Source of the DNA: Deltaproteobacteria bacterium
GTDB taxonomy: Bacteria > Myxococcota_A > Polyangia > Haliangiales > Haliangiaceae
Assembly (NCBI GenBank): GCA_013813765.1
Contig: JACCRC010000069.1
Coordinates: 1 to 35,108 of the forward strand
Direction of reading: 5' to 3'
Length of the DNA stretch: 35,108 bases
Made by a program: the position numbers and the translations under genes. The notes under the pieces are model-generated. The model had not been told where the DNA came from. It did not search any database and saw only the letters and a program-made list of their open reading frames with translations. Shown in pieces: positions 7,671 through 15,218 of this stretch; position 1 is the stretch's first letter; each line of letters opens with the position of its first letter.

Positions 7671-8765
7671 CTACGGCAGCTTCGGCTCGACGAGCTTGCC
7701 GCCGCACTCGAGCCCGCCGAGGAACGCGACGAGGTCCGCGCGCTCGGCATCGGTGAGCTCCGCGTTCTGCAGGAGCGGCGACTTGTTCTTGTTCGCGATG
7801 CCGCCGTTCGCCATGATCTTCACCGCGTCGTCGAGCTTCGCCACCGAGCCGTCGTGGAAGTACGGTGGGCTCTTCGTGACGTTCCGCAGGCTCGGAGGCT
7901 TGAACGCGGCCCAGTCCTCGGGCTTGTTCGTCACCTTCATGCGGCCGACGTCGACCTTGTCCTCGGCGACGTCGGTGCCGACGCCCGTGTTGAAGTACGC
8001 GCCGCCCTCGAGTCCCATCGCGGTCGAGAAGAACGGCGGCGCGTGACACGTGGCGCAGCGACCCTTGCCCGAGAACAGGTCGAGGCCTCTCTGCTGCTGC
8101 TCGCCGAGCGCGGCCTTGTCGCCGGCGGCGTACCTGTCGTAGGCGGTGTCGTTGCAGACGAGCGTGCGCATGTACGCGGCGAGCGCGCCGGTGATGTGCT
8201 CCGCCTTCCACTCCTTTGTTCCGGGGAACGCGGTGTCAAACAGCGGCTTGTAGCCGGCGATCGCGGCGAGCTCCACGGCGCGCTTGTCGAGCGCAGCGGT
8301 GGTCTCCTCGGGCTTCGCGCCGGCGGGTGCTCCGCCCATGTTGCCGCCGCCCCACGCGCCCTTCGCGTTGTCCTCGAGCGTCTTCGCGCGGCCATCCCAG
8401 TAGAACGCGTTGTTCCAGTAGCCGACGTTCCAGATCACCGGCGAGTGTCGGGTCAGCGGCTTGTCACCGGAGCCGATCGCGATCGGATCGTGGCCGCCGT
8501 TGCCGTCCTCGTTCTGGTGGCACGAGTAGCAGCTGCGGTCGTTCGCGCCCGAGAGCCGCTTGTCGAAGAACAACGCGTGACCGAGCTCGACCTTCTTCGG
8601 ATCGACATCGCCGATCATCGCGGGCAGCTTCGGCTGCGGCGCCTGCGAGGCGCGAGGCGGTCCTTTCGGTGCCGCACTGCCCGGACCGGGCTTCGCCTCC
8701 TCCTTCGACTTGCAGGCACCGAGGGATACGGCCGCAAGCATCGCCACCAACGCGCGCGTCTTCAT
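7671..8765 (-). CDS. di-haem cytochrome c peroxidase / MauG-like lipoprotein
   Basis: Di-haem peroxidase family protein of 364 residues. The lipoprotein signal ends at C18 (SLGAC) and a Pro/Ala linker follows. Two haem c motifs are visible: CYSCH at about 79-83 and CATCH at about 237-241. The GxG..LTRHSPVIWNVGY region and PPSLRNVTKSPPYFHDGS are typical of the CCP/MauG family. It would sit in the periplasm, reduce peroxide with cytochrome c electrons, or oxidise a protein partner as MauG does; sequence alone cannot separate these. The start is the ATG with the signal peptide; upstream in-frame codons belong to the previous gene in another frame. It is the last gene of a probable surE-lipoprotein-lipoprotein-peroxidase operon, 14 bases after its neighbour. 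Confidence 0.92.
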   Translation of the reverse strand: MKTRALVAMLAAVSLGACKSKEEAKPGPGSAAPKGPPRASQAPQPKLPAMIGDVDPKKVELGHALFFDKRLSGANDRSCYSCHQNEDGNGGHDPIAIGSGDKPLTRHSPVIWNVGYWNNAFYWDGRAKTLEDNAKGAWGGGNMGGAPAGAKPEETTAALDKRAVELAAIAGYKPLFDTAFPGTKEWKAEHITGALAAYMRTLVCNDTAYDRYAAGDKAALGEQQQRGLDLFSGKGRCATCHAPPFFSTAMGLEGGAYFNTGVGTDVAEDKVDVGRMKVTNKPEDWAAFKPPSLRNVTKSPPYFHDGSVAKLDDAVKIMANGGIANKNKSPLLQNAELTDAERADLVAFLGGLECGGKLVEPKLP

Positions 8766-8779
8766 CGCGCGCGAGCGTA

Positions 8780-9199
8780 CTACTTGGCGCCGTCGTTGAG
8801 GTGACCGAGACAGTCGATGAGGGGACCACACTGGGTCTCCTCTTTCGCGCAGACCTCGAGCACGCGCACCTGACGGGACGACAGCGAGACCTTGCACGAC
8901 CTCCGCGCCTCGTCGGTGTTCTTCCTCAAGATCTCGGGCTTGGTATCGCGCTCGAAGTCCGCCTTGCTGACCTTGCCGGCGGCCATCGCGGCCCGCGCGT
9001 CGTCGAGCGCGCACTGCGTGAGCCGCGGCGCGAGGTCATCGCACGCGACATCGCGCCGCTTTTCGATCTCGGTACGCGTGTCCTGCACGACACCGACGGG
9101 CTCGGCACTGCCACTGCCATCATCTGTGCCGGTCTTCGGAGTCTGCTTGCCACCGCAGGCGGCGAGCGCGATCACGAGTGCGAAGCTCCTCATCACCAT
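8780..9199 (-). CDS. small Cys-containing lipoprotein, unknown
   Basis: A 139-residue lipoprotein with signal MVMRSFALVIALAAC and lipobox LAAC. After a Gly/Ser/Thr linker, a helical domain holds six cysteines (VACDDLAPRLTQC, SCKVSL, VCAKEETQCGPLIDC), suggesting a small disulfide-pinned helical bundle. The start at 9199 has GAGGA 9 bases upstream; an ATG two codons later is also possible. It lies between a similar lipoprotein and the di-haem peroxidase, so it may be a periplasmic partner of that enzyme (inference). No named family recognised. Confidence 0.7.
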   Translation of the reverse strand: MVMRSFALVIALAACGGKQTPKTGTDDGSGSAEPVGVVQDTRTEIEKRRDVACDDLAPRLTQCALDDARAAMAAGKVSKADFERDTKPEILRKNTDEARRSCKVSLSSRQVRVLEVCAKEETQCGPLIDCLGHLNDGAK

Positions 9200-9231
9200 C
9201 GGGACACGTCCTCGGATCGGGGGTTGCGCGA

Positions 9232-9606
9232 TCATCTCTTGAGCGAGTCGCCCTCGCTGCCCTCGTCGTCGAGCTGCGGCATGCACGTCGTGTCGAGATC
9301 CTTTGCGGTGGCCGCCGCCGCGATGCATGCCGCGACCTTGTCGGGCGCCTTCTGGCACTCCGCCATCGCCATCGCCGTGTTGTCGGCCACTGCCTCTTCA
9401 ACGCGCTTGGGCTCTTTGGCTTGCGCCTCGGCGCGATAAAGCTGCTCGATCCTGGCCTGGGCGGCCGCGCAGCCACCGACCGGGGGCGTCACGATCGGCG
9501 ATCCGCTGCCGTCCGCCGACCCGCTCGCGCCGCCGGTCTTCGTGGCCTTGCTGGGACACGCGCAGGCAGCGATGGTCACCAGCGCCACCGCGATCAGCCG
9601 CATCAT
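9232..9606 (-). CDS. small Cys-containing lipoprotein, unknown
   Basis: A 124-residue lipoprotein; signal MMRLIAVALVTIAACACPS with a Cys after AA or ACA. The mature part is helical and Ala-rich with cysteines at GGCAAAQARIEQ, MAECQKAP, AACIAA and TTCMPQL, then an acidic end. The spacing of Cys along helices recalls the next gene, so the two may be distant relatives. The ATG overlaps the surE stop (ATGA), so translation is coupled to surE. No family recognised. Confidence 0.65.
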   Translation of the reverse strand: MMRLIAVALVTIAACACPSKATKTGGASGSADGSGSPIVTPPVGGCAAAQARIEQLYRAEAQAKEPKRVEEAVADNTAMAMAECQKAPDKVAACIAAAATAKDLDTTCMPQLDDEGSEGDSLKR

Positions 9607-10370
9607 TTCGCGGAGCCTACCACCACGCGAAAGCCTTCCACCGTCCACGGGGGCGCGGTGATCCGGCCGCGATCGGTCAGATCGAGGTGCATCGGCGTGA
9701 TGCTGTTGTGACCGCGCGCGATCGCGACGCAGTCGCTGCCCTCGACATCGTCGTGACCGGCGGGTCCACCACCGACCCAGTAGTACGGTCGGCCGCGCGG
9801 ATCGTTGCGCTCGGAGACGTCGTCCTCGTAGAGCCGCCGCCCGAGCATCGTCCACTCGTAGGTGTCGCTACCCGTGCCGGGCATGTTGACGTTGAGCACC
9901 GTACCCCGCGGCATCGGCTCGGCGATCGCGGCGCGCACGACGGCGGCGGCGAACGCGATCGCCTCGTCGGGCTTCGGTGCGCGCGGTGCAAGCGAGCACG
10001 CGATGCCCGCGGCGCCGCGCAGCGCACCTTCGACCGCTGCCGCGACGGTTCCCGAGTAGAAGACATCCGAGCCGAGGTTGAAGCCATCGTTCACGCCGGA
10101 GACGACGACGTCGGGCTTGCGATCGCAGACCTTGAGGATCGCGAGGTACACGCAATCGACCGGCGTGCCCGACAGCGAGAACCGACGCGGACGGACCTCG
10201 GTGAGCCGCAGCGGCTTGTGCAGCGTGATCGCATGCGACGCCGCGGAGCGCTGGCGCTCGGGCGCGACGACCACCACGTCCGCGAACTGCTCGATCGACG
10301 CGGCCAGGGCCTCGAGGTGCGGAGCCTCGATGCCGTCATCGTTCGAGCAGAGGACGAGTGGGCGAGCCAT
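9603..10370 (-). CDS. surE: SurE 5'/3'-nucleotidase (survival protein)
   Basis: SurE-family nucleoside-monophosphate phosphatase, 255 residues, the usual length. The metal site is visible: CSNDDGIEAP at the N-terminus (Asp-Asp), the Ser in APERQRSAASHAIT, and the Asn in VVSGVNDGFNLGSDVFYSGTV. It removes phosphate from nucleotides and is often linked to stationary-phase survival. The ATG is 11 bases after the base of the tRNA-Pro terminator hairpin and directly follows its T-rich tract. No Shine-Dalgarno sequence is present there, so either read-through or an unusual start is used. Two lipoproteins and a MauG-like gene follow on the same strand. Confidence 0.95.
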   Translation of the reverse strand: MARPLVLCSNDDGIEAPHLEALAASIEQFADVVVVAPERQRSAASHAITLHKPLRLTEVRPRRFSLSGTPVDCVYLAILKVCDRKPDVVVSGVNDGFNLGSDVFYSGTVAAAVEGALRGAAGIACSLAPRAPKPDEAIAFAAAVVRAAIAEPMPRGTVLNVNMPGTGSDTYEWTMLGRRLYEDDVSERNDPRGRPYYWVGGGPAGHDDVEGSDCVAIARGHNSITPMHLDLTDRGRITAPPWTVEGFRVVVGSAK

Positions 10371-10406
10371 GAAAGAAAGAAGGCCGATCGCTGGGGGCGA
10401 TCGGCC
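10371..10406 (-). terminator. intrinsic terminator after tRNA-Pro
   Basis: On the minus strand GGCCGATCGC pairs with GCGATCGGCC (10 bp, 5-base loop, 10382-10406) and is followed by TTCTTTCTTT. It lies 8 bases past the CCA end of tRNA-Pro and immediately before the surE ATG. Confidence 0.85.
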
Positions 10407-10413
10407 GGTACCG

Positions 10414-10490
10414 TGGTCGAGGCGACAGGATTCGAACCTGCGACCCCCAGACCCCCAGTCTGGTGCGCTACCAGGCTGCGCTACGCCTCG
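10414..10490 (-). tRNA. tRNA-Pro (anticodon GGG)
   Basis: Full cloverleaf of 77 bases including an encoded CCA. The acceptor stem is CGAGGCG/CGCCTCG. The D arm contains AGCCTGGTAGCGC. The anticodon stem CCAGA/TCTGG encloses the loop CTGGGGG, giving anticodon GGG. The T arm contains GGTTCGAATCC. Discriminator A, then CCA. A terminator follows directly. Confidence 0.97.
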
Positions 10491-10504
10491 ATGTCAGTTC
10501 GGGC

Positions 10505-10533
10505 TTGGTACTTCATCCAAGCGCGGACCGCAA
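10505..10533 (-). promoter_or_regulatory. putative sigma70-type promoter of tRNA-Pro
   Basis: Minus strand TTGCGG and TACCAA are 17 bases apart, and the -10 box ends 14 bases before the tRNA 5' end. The boxes match consensus only partly (TTG and TA..A). The -35 box almost touches the stop of the ihfA-like gene. Confidence 0.35.
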
Positions 10534-10536
10534 GGC

Positions 10537-10836
10537 TCAGACCGGCGGGAGGCCGTTCAGGATGTTCTTCAAGACCTGCGACGGCTTGAACGTGAGCACC
10601 CGACGCGCCGGGATCAGGATCGGCACCGCGCGCTGCGGGTCCCGGCCCATGCGGTCCTTCTTGTCGCGGACGACGAAGTTGCCGAACCCGCTGATCTTGA
10701 TCTTCTCACCGCGCTCCAGCGTCTCCTTGACGACGTTGAAGACGGTCTCGACGATCTCGGCCGCTTCCTTCTTGGAGAAGCCGCCGACTTTTTCGTAGAC
10801 GGCCTCGATGATGTCCGCCTTGGTCATGCGCGCCAT
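10537..10836 (-). CDS. ihfA: integration host factor alpha / HU-family DNA-binding protein
   Basis: A 99-residue HU/IHF-fold protein. The N-terminal helices (MTKADIIEAVYEKVGGFSK) and the DNA-binding arm with GRDPQ and the proline region PILIPARRVLTFKPS are clear. The site after pheT is where ihfA lies in many proteobacteria, which supports the alpha-subunit name, although HU-like homodimers cannot be excluded. It bends DNA and would assist sigma54 activators such as the one encoded near 26 kb. No good ribosome-binding site precedes either ATG (10836 or 10827); TAAAGT ends 9 bases before the first ATG. Confidence 0.88.
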   Translation of the reverse strand: MARMTKADIIEAVYEKVGGFSKKEAAEIVETVFNVVKETLERGEKIKISGFGNFVVRDKKDRMGRDPQRAVPILIPARRVLTFKPSQVLKNILNGLPPV

Positions 10837-10845
10837 AGTGAGGAA

Positions 10846-10875
10846 ACTTTACCCGGTTTCGGCCCCGCGCGGAAA
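10846..10875 (-). promoter_or_regulatory. putative promoter of the ihfA-like gene
   Basis: Minus strand TTTCCG and TAAAGT with an 18-base spacer lie in the 111-base gap between pheT and ihfA. The -10 box ends 9 bases before the first ATG, so the leader would be only about 2-3 bases. Weak consensus match. Confidence 0.3.
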
Positions 10876-10947
10876 CTAACATCGCGAAATGGTTACCGAT
10901 CCCTGCGTGGGGCCACCGTTAGACCGGAAGCCCAATGGACGACTGGC

Positions 10948-13377
10948 CTAACGGCGCTGGGCCGGTAGGTTCTCCATCAACCGGCCTACGATGGCCTCGT
11001 GCGCCTTGTCGACCTCGACGTCAGTGAGCGTCCGCTCCGGAGACCGGTAGAGGATCGACCACAGCATGCTCTTCATGCCCTCCCCGAGCTTCGGGTCGCG
11101 ATAGTCCTCGAGCAGCCGGACCTGGTTCACGAGCGGCTCGCCGACCGCGGCGATCACCTCTTCGATCCGCGACGCAGGCATCGACGCCGCGAGCAGGAGC
11201 GACACGTCGCGCGTAGAGCCGGGGAACCGCGGGATCGAGCGCATCTGCGCCGGATCCATGAGCCGCAGCCGGGTCAGATCCAGATCGAACGCGAACACCG
11301 GCGCCTCGACCCCGAGCCGCCGACGCACCTCGGGGTGCACCTCGCCGAACCACCCAACCACATGGCCGCCGACCACGAGCTCGCCCGCGACGCCCGGGTG
11401 GAAGCACGGCACGCTCTGCGTCGCGCGCGTCTTGATCTCGACGTCGCCCGCGACCGCTCGGATCGCGATCTGCGCGTAGCCCTTCGCATCGAACGCGTCC
11501 CACGCGGTGCCGGCACCGAGCTGCCCGCCTCGCTTGCCGGAGAGCACGCCGGCACACCACGTCGGCTCGTCGGCGAGCTCGTGCAGCGGACGATCGACGC
11601 TGCCCTCACCGCGGCGCAGGAACACGCTGCCGACCTCGCAGATCGCGACGTCATGCCGGCCGTGGCTCGCGTTGCGCGTGACGGCGGCGATCAGGTTCGG
11701 CAAGAGCGAGGTGCGCATCACCGCCTGATCGATGCTCATCGGGTTGCGCACGGCGATCGGTTGCGAGCGACGGTCGCTGCCTGGAAGGCCAAGCGCTCCA
11801 TTGCGCTCGACGGACTGGAAGCCGTACGTGATCGCCTCGGAGAGTCCGGCGGCCGCGAGCGCCTTGCGCACGACGTCCGCGCGATCCGCGGGCCGGTTGC
11901 CCGGCGCCTGCCGCAGGATCGGCAGGCTCGACGGCACCTGCTCGTACCCGACGACGCGCAGGATCTCCTCGATCACGTCGACCTCGCGCGCGACATCGGC
12001 ACGCGCGCTCGGCGGCGTCACGTCGAGCACCTCGCCGGAGCCACCGACGGTGAAGCCGAGACGTTCGAGGGCATCGCGGCACGTCGAGGTCTCGAGCGGC
12101 ACGCCGCCGACCATCCGCACGCGCGCCATTCGCACGGTCAGCGTGGGTGACGTCCGCTTCTGGGGATAGGCATCGACGAGGCGGCTCGCGATCTCGCCGC
12201 CGCCATGCTGGCACATGAGGCGAGCCGCGCGATCGGACGCGAGCTGCGCGAGCTCGGGATCCACGCCGCGCTCGAACCTGTGCGAGGCCTCCGAGTGCAA
12301 GCCGAGCCGGCGCGCCGTGCGGCGGATCAAGAGCGGCTGGAAGCTCGCGCTCTCGAGCAGGACCCTTGTCGTCTTGTCGGTGACCTCGGTGTCGAGACCG
12401 CCCATGACGCCGGCCAGTGCGATGCCCTTCTCGCCGTCGCGGATCACGAGGTCGCCGGGGATCAGGGTCCGGTGAATCTTGTCGAGGGTGGTGAACTTCT
12501 CGCCATCGGCCGCGTGCGAGATGCGCACCGTTCCCGCGCTGAGCGTCTCGGCATCGAACGCGTGCAGCGGTTGCCCGAGCTCGAACATGACGTAGTTCGT
12601 GACGTCGACGAGGTTCGAGATCGGCCGCACGCCGACGCCGCGCAGGCGCTGCGCGATCCGCTGCGGGGATGGCCGCACCTGGAGCTTCGTGATCAGCCGC
12701 GCGGTGTACCGCGGGCAGGAGGCGGCGTTCGCGATATCGACCATCGGTACCGCGCCATCGCCGCCGACGAACGCGGAGAGATCCACATCCGGCAGCACGA
12801 TCTTGCCGCGCAGCATGGCGACCAGCTCGCGCGCGACCCCGAGGTGACCGAGCACGTCGCCGCGGTTCGCAGGCGCGTTGACCTCGAGCATCCAGTCGTC
12901 GAGGCCGAGCGCGACTTGTGCCTTCGCGCCGAGCGCGGTGCGATCGTCCTCGGGCAGCACGATGATGCCCCCGTGATCGTCACCGAGGCCGAGCTCGTCC
13001 TCGGCGCACAGCATGCCCGGCGAGACGATGCCCTTCACCGGCTTCGCCGCGAGCGTCATGCCGCCCGGCAGCGTCGCGCCGATCTGCGCCCACAGGACCT
13101 TGCGCCCCGGATCCGGAACGTTCGGCGCGCCGCAGACGACCTGCGTCGCCGCCCCACCCTTCTCGGTGATCACATCGACGAGCGTGAGCTTCTCCGCCTG
13201 CGGGTGCGGCTTTCTGCCGACCACCTCGGCAACGACGACGCCGGAGAATCCCGCGCCGAGATCCGTCATGCCCTCGATCTCGAGGCCGCCGCGCGTGAGC
13301 GCCTTCGCGCCTTCCTCGACGGTCGGCTGCTTGTCGAGGTCGCACAGCTCGAGGAGCCAGCTCCACAGGACCTTCAT
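10948..13377 (-). CDS. pheT: phenylalanyl-tRNA synthetase beta subunit
   Basis: Beta subunit of the alpha2-beta2 PheRS, 809 residues, normal length. The N-terminal EMAP/tRNA-binding domain (HPQAEKLTLVDV, about 40-150) is followed by the B3/B4 editing region, a B5 domain (about 400-475), the catalytic-like core and a C-terminal ferredoxin-fold anticodon-binding domain (SIPRFPGSTRDVSLLL to the end). It charges tRNA-Phe with PheS and removes misactivated tyrosine. The ATG (MKVLWSWL) is 2 bases after the pheS stop, so the two are translated together. In-frame sequence further upstream lies inside pheS and is not part of this protein. Confidence 0.97.
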   Translation of the reverse strand: MKVLWSWLLELCDLDKQPTVEEGAKALTRGGLEIEGMTDLGAGFSGVVVAEVVGRKPHPQAEKLTLVDVITEKGGAATQVVCGAPNVPDPGRKVLWAQIGATLPGGMTLAAKPVKGIVSPGMLCAEDELGLGDDHGGIIVLPEDDRTALGAKAQVALGLDDWMLEVNAPANRGDVLGHLGVARELVAMLRGKIVLPDVDLSAFVGGDGAVPMVDIANAASCPRYTARLITKLQVRPSPQRIAQRLRGVGVRPISNLVDVTNYVMFELGQPLHAFDAETLSAGTVRISHAADGEKFTTLDKIHRTLIPGDLVIRDGEKGIALAGVMGGLDTEVTDKTTRVLLESASFQPLLIRRTARRLGLHSEASHRFERGVDPELAQLASDRAARLMCQHGGGEIASRLVDAYPQKRTSPTLTVRMARVRMVGGVPLETSTCRDALERLGFTVGGSGEVLDVTPPSARADVAREVDVIEEILRVVGYEQVPSSLPILRQAPGNRPADRADVVRKALAAAGLSEAITYGFQSVERNGALGLPGSDRRSQPIAVRNPMSIDQAVMRTSLLPNLIAAVTRNASHGRHDVAICEVGSVFLRRGEGSVDRPLHELADEPTWCAGVLSGKRGGQLGAGTAWDAFDAKGYAQIAIRAVAGDVEIKTRATQSVPCFHPGVAGELVVGGHVVGWFGEVHPEVRRRLGVEAPVFAFDLDLTRLRLMDPAQMRSIPRFPGSTRDVSLLLAASMPASRIEEVIAAVGEPLVNQVRLLEDYRDPKLGEGMKSMLWSILYRSPERTLTDVEVDKAHEAIVGRLMENLPAQRR

Positions 13378-13379
13378 GA

Positions 13380-14408
13380 CTAGAACTGCTCCAGGAAGCG
13401 AACGTCGCCTTCGTAGTAGAACTTGATGTCGTTCACGCCGTGGCGAAGCATCGCCATGCGCTCGAGGCCCATGCCGAACGCGAAGCCGGTGTACTTCTCG
13501 CTGTCGATCTTGCAGTGCGCGAACACGTCGGGATCGACGACGCCCGCGCCTCCGATCTCGACCCAGCCGGTGCCCTTGCACAGCCGGCAGCCCGAGCCGC
13601 CGCAGAAGCTGCACTGCATGTCGACCTCGGCGCCCGGCTCGACGAATGGGAAGTAGCTGGGTCGCAGCCGCACCGTCAGCTCCTTCTGGAAGAACCGCGA
13701 GACGAAGTGGATCAGCACGCCTTTCAGATCTGCGAACGAGAGGCCCTCGTCGACCGCGAGCCCTTCGATCTGCGTGAACATCGGCGAGTGCGTCGGGTCG
13801 TCATCGCGGCGATAGACGTGGCCCGGAGCGACGATCCGGATCGGCGGCGCCTGCGTGAGCATCGTCCGTACCTGGACCGGTGACGTGTGCGTGCGCAGCA
13901 CGATCTCCTCGGAGAGGTAGAACGTGTCCTGCATGTCGCGCGCGGGATGGTCCTTCGGGATCGCGAGCGCCTCGAACGTGTGCCAGTCGGTCTCGATCTG
14001 CGGGCCATCGGCGACGACAAAGCCGAGCTCGGAGAAGATCTGCACGGCCTCGAGCCGCACCTGCGTGAGCAGGTGCAGATGTCCTTGCGGCACCGGCCGC
14101 GCGGGCAGCGTGACGTCGACGACACGCGCGAGGTCGGCCTTCGCTGCGAGTGCCGTCAGCTCCCCGAGCCGGCGACAGACTTGCTCCTCGATGGTCTGCT
14201 TGACCTTGTTGACCGCGGCGCCGACGAGCGGCCGGTCCGCCGGCGGGAGCTTCGAGAGCTCCTTCATCACCTCGGAGACCTTGCCCTTCTTGCCGAGGAA
14301 CTGCGCCTGTGCCGCACGGATCGCCTGCTCGTCGGAGAGCGGCTGGATCACGGAGAGGAACTCGTCACCGAGCTTGTCGAGGTTCGCGATCAGTTCGTTG
14401 GCGCTCAT
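13380..14408 (-). CDS. pheS: phenylalanyl-tRNA synthetase alpha subunit
   Basis: Catalytic alpha subunit of PheRS, 342 residues. An N-terminal coiled-coil arm (about 1-90) contacts tRNA. The class II motifs follow: motif 2 around VYRRDDDPTHSPMFTQIEG and motif 3 FGMGLERMAMLRHG. Cys-rich insert CSFCGGSGCRLCKGTG precedes WVEIGGAGVVDPDV; this zinc-ribbon-like insert is a known variant in many bacteria. The ATG starting MSANELI is preferred because it gives the usual family start, although its ribosome-binding site is weak; another start 7 codons upstream would read into the repeat region. A duplicated hairpin element and a terminator separate it from rplT. Confidence 0.97.
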   Translation of the reverse strand: MSANELIANLDKLGDEFLSVIQPLSDEQAIRAAQAQFLGKKGKVSEVMKELSKLPPADRPLVGAAVNKVKQTIEEQVCRRLGELTALAAKADLARVVDVTLPARPVPQGHLHLLTQVRLEAVQIFSELGFVVADGPQIETDWHTFEALAIPKDHPARDMQDTFYLSEEIVLRTHTSPVQVRTMLTQAPPIRIVAPGHVYRRDDDPTHSPMFTQIEGLAVDEGLSFADLKGVLIHFVSRFFQKELTVRLRPSYFPFVEPGAEVDMQCSFCGGSGCRLCKGTGWVEIGGAGVVDPDVFAHCKIDSEKYTGFAFGMGLERMAMLRHGVNDIKFYYEGDVRFLEQF

Positions 14409-14420
14409 AGGACCCGTCAA

Positions 14421-14529
14421 CCTTCGCACCGCCCTTCGGCGGTGCTGCGCGGTCCGGCAAAGCCGGACCTTTCATCTACCTTCGCACCGCCCTTCGGCGG
14501 TGCTGCGCGGCCCGGCAAAGCCGGACCTT
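14421..14529 (-). repeat. two tandem copies of a 58-base double-hairpin element
   Basis: Copies start at 14421 and 14479 and differ at very few positions. Each holds two stems: CACCGCC/GGCGGTG around a 4-base loop (GAAG on the minus strand) and (T)CCGG/CCGG(A) around a 5-base loop. The pair lies in the pheS leader, between the rplT terminator and the pheS start. It could be a REP-like insertion or a pheST leader control element; no other copy was noticed in the window. Confidence 0.85.
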
Positions 14530-14537
14530 GCAAACGC

Positions 14538-14566
14538 AAAAAACGGCGACTCCTTCGAGCCGCCGT
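14538..14566 (-). terminator. intrinsic terminator after rplT
   Basis: On the minus strand ACGGCGGCTC pairs with GAGTCGCCGT (10 bp with one G-T pair) around the tetraloop GAAG and is followed by TTTTTT. It begins 26 bases after the rplT stop and should end or limit transcription before pheS. Confidence 0.88.
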
Positions 14567-14591
14567 CATGGAAACACAAGACAGCTGTTCG

Positions 14592-14930
14592 CTAGGCGCT
14601 GGCGATCTGCTTAAACGCGACGGGGGCGCTGATCGCGATCTCGGCGAGCATCTTGCGGTTCAGCTCGACGCCGGACTTCGTGAGCATGCCCATGAGCTTC
14701 GAGTAGCTGAAGCCAACGCCACGGGCGGCGGCGTTGATCCGCTGGATCCAGAGCGAGCGGAAGTCCCGCTTGCGGACCTTGCGAGAGCGGTACATGTGCA
14801 TCCACGCGTGCTGAACAGCCTCGTTCGCGACGGCGTGGCAGCTGTTGCGCTTGCCGCGGAAGCCGCTCGCAGCCTTCAGGATGCGGTTGCGGCGACGGCG
14901 AGCTTTGAATCCTCGTTTGGCGCGGGGCAT
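14592..14930 (-). CDS. rplT: 50S ribosomal protein L20
   Basis: L20, 112 residues. The basic N-terminal extension (MPRAKRGFKARRRRNRILK), the GFRGKRNSCHAV block and the globular RDFRSLWIQRINAAAR region are typical. It is an early 23S rRNA assembly protein and in many bacteria represses its own operon. It lies 4 bases after rpmI and ends before a strong terminator. Confidence 0.98.
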   Translation of the reverse strand: MPRAKRGFKARRRRNRILKAASGFRGKRNSCHAVANEAVQHAWMHMYRSRKVRKRDFRSLWIQRINAAARGVGFSYSKLMGMLTKSGVELNRKMLAEIAISAPVAFKQIASA

Positions 14931-14934
14931 AGCA

Positions 14935-15135
14935 CTAGTCCTTGTACGGCAGCAGGAGAGCGATCTGGTGGTGGTGCGCGTCCGGCACGTACGCGCCGTT
15001 GCGGGCCTGGCGCTTGCGCTTCTGGCTGCGGCCAGTCAGCAAGTGGCGCTTGTACGCGTGGCCGAACTTGAACTTGCCGGAAGCCGTGCGCTTGAAACGC
15101 TTCTTGGCACCGGAGTGGGTCTTGACCTTGGGCAT
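14935..15135 (-). CDS. rpmI: 50S ribosomal protein L35
   Basis: L35, 66 residues. [15 protein letters not shown] and [18 protein letters not shown] are diagnostic. GGAAG sits 5 bases before the ATG. Normally it follows infC; here two other genes separate them, and a promoter-like sequence lies in the 83-base gap upstream. Confidence 0.97.
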   Translation of the reverse strand: MPKVKTHSGAKKRFKRTASGKFKFGHAYKRHLLTGRSQKRKRQARNGAYVPDAHHHQIALLLPYKD

Positions 15136-15161
15136 AGCTACTTCCGCGGAACGGGGTGTGT

Positions 15162-15190
15162 CTTATGCACCAAGCTCATCAAGAGGACAA
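15162..15190 (-). promoter_or_regulatory. putative promoter of rpmI-rplT
   Basis: Minus strand TTGTCC and CATAAG, each matching 4 of 6 consensus bases with 17-base spacing, in the gap between the metallopeptidase and rpmI. It would give a leader of about 20 bases and free rpmI-rplT from the upstream genes. Confidence 0.4.
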
Positions 15191-15218
15191 GACCTTTTCG
15201 CCCCGTAAATCATCGGAG

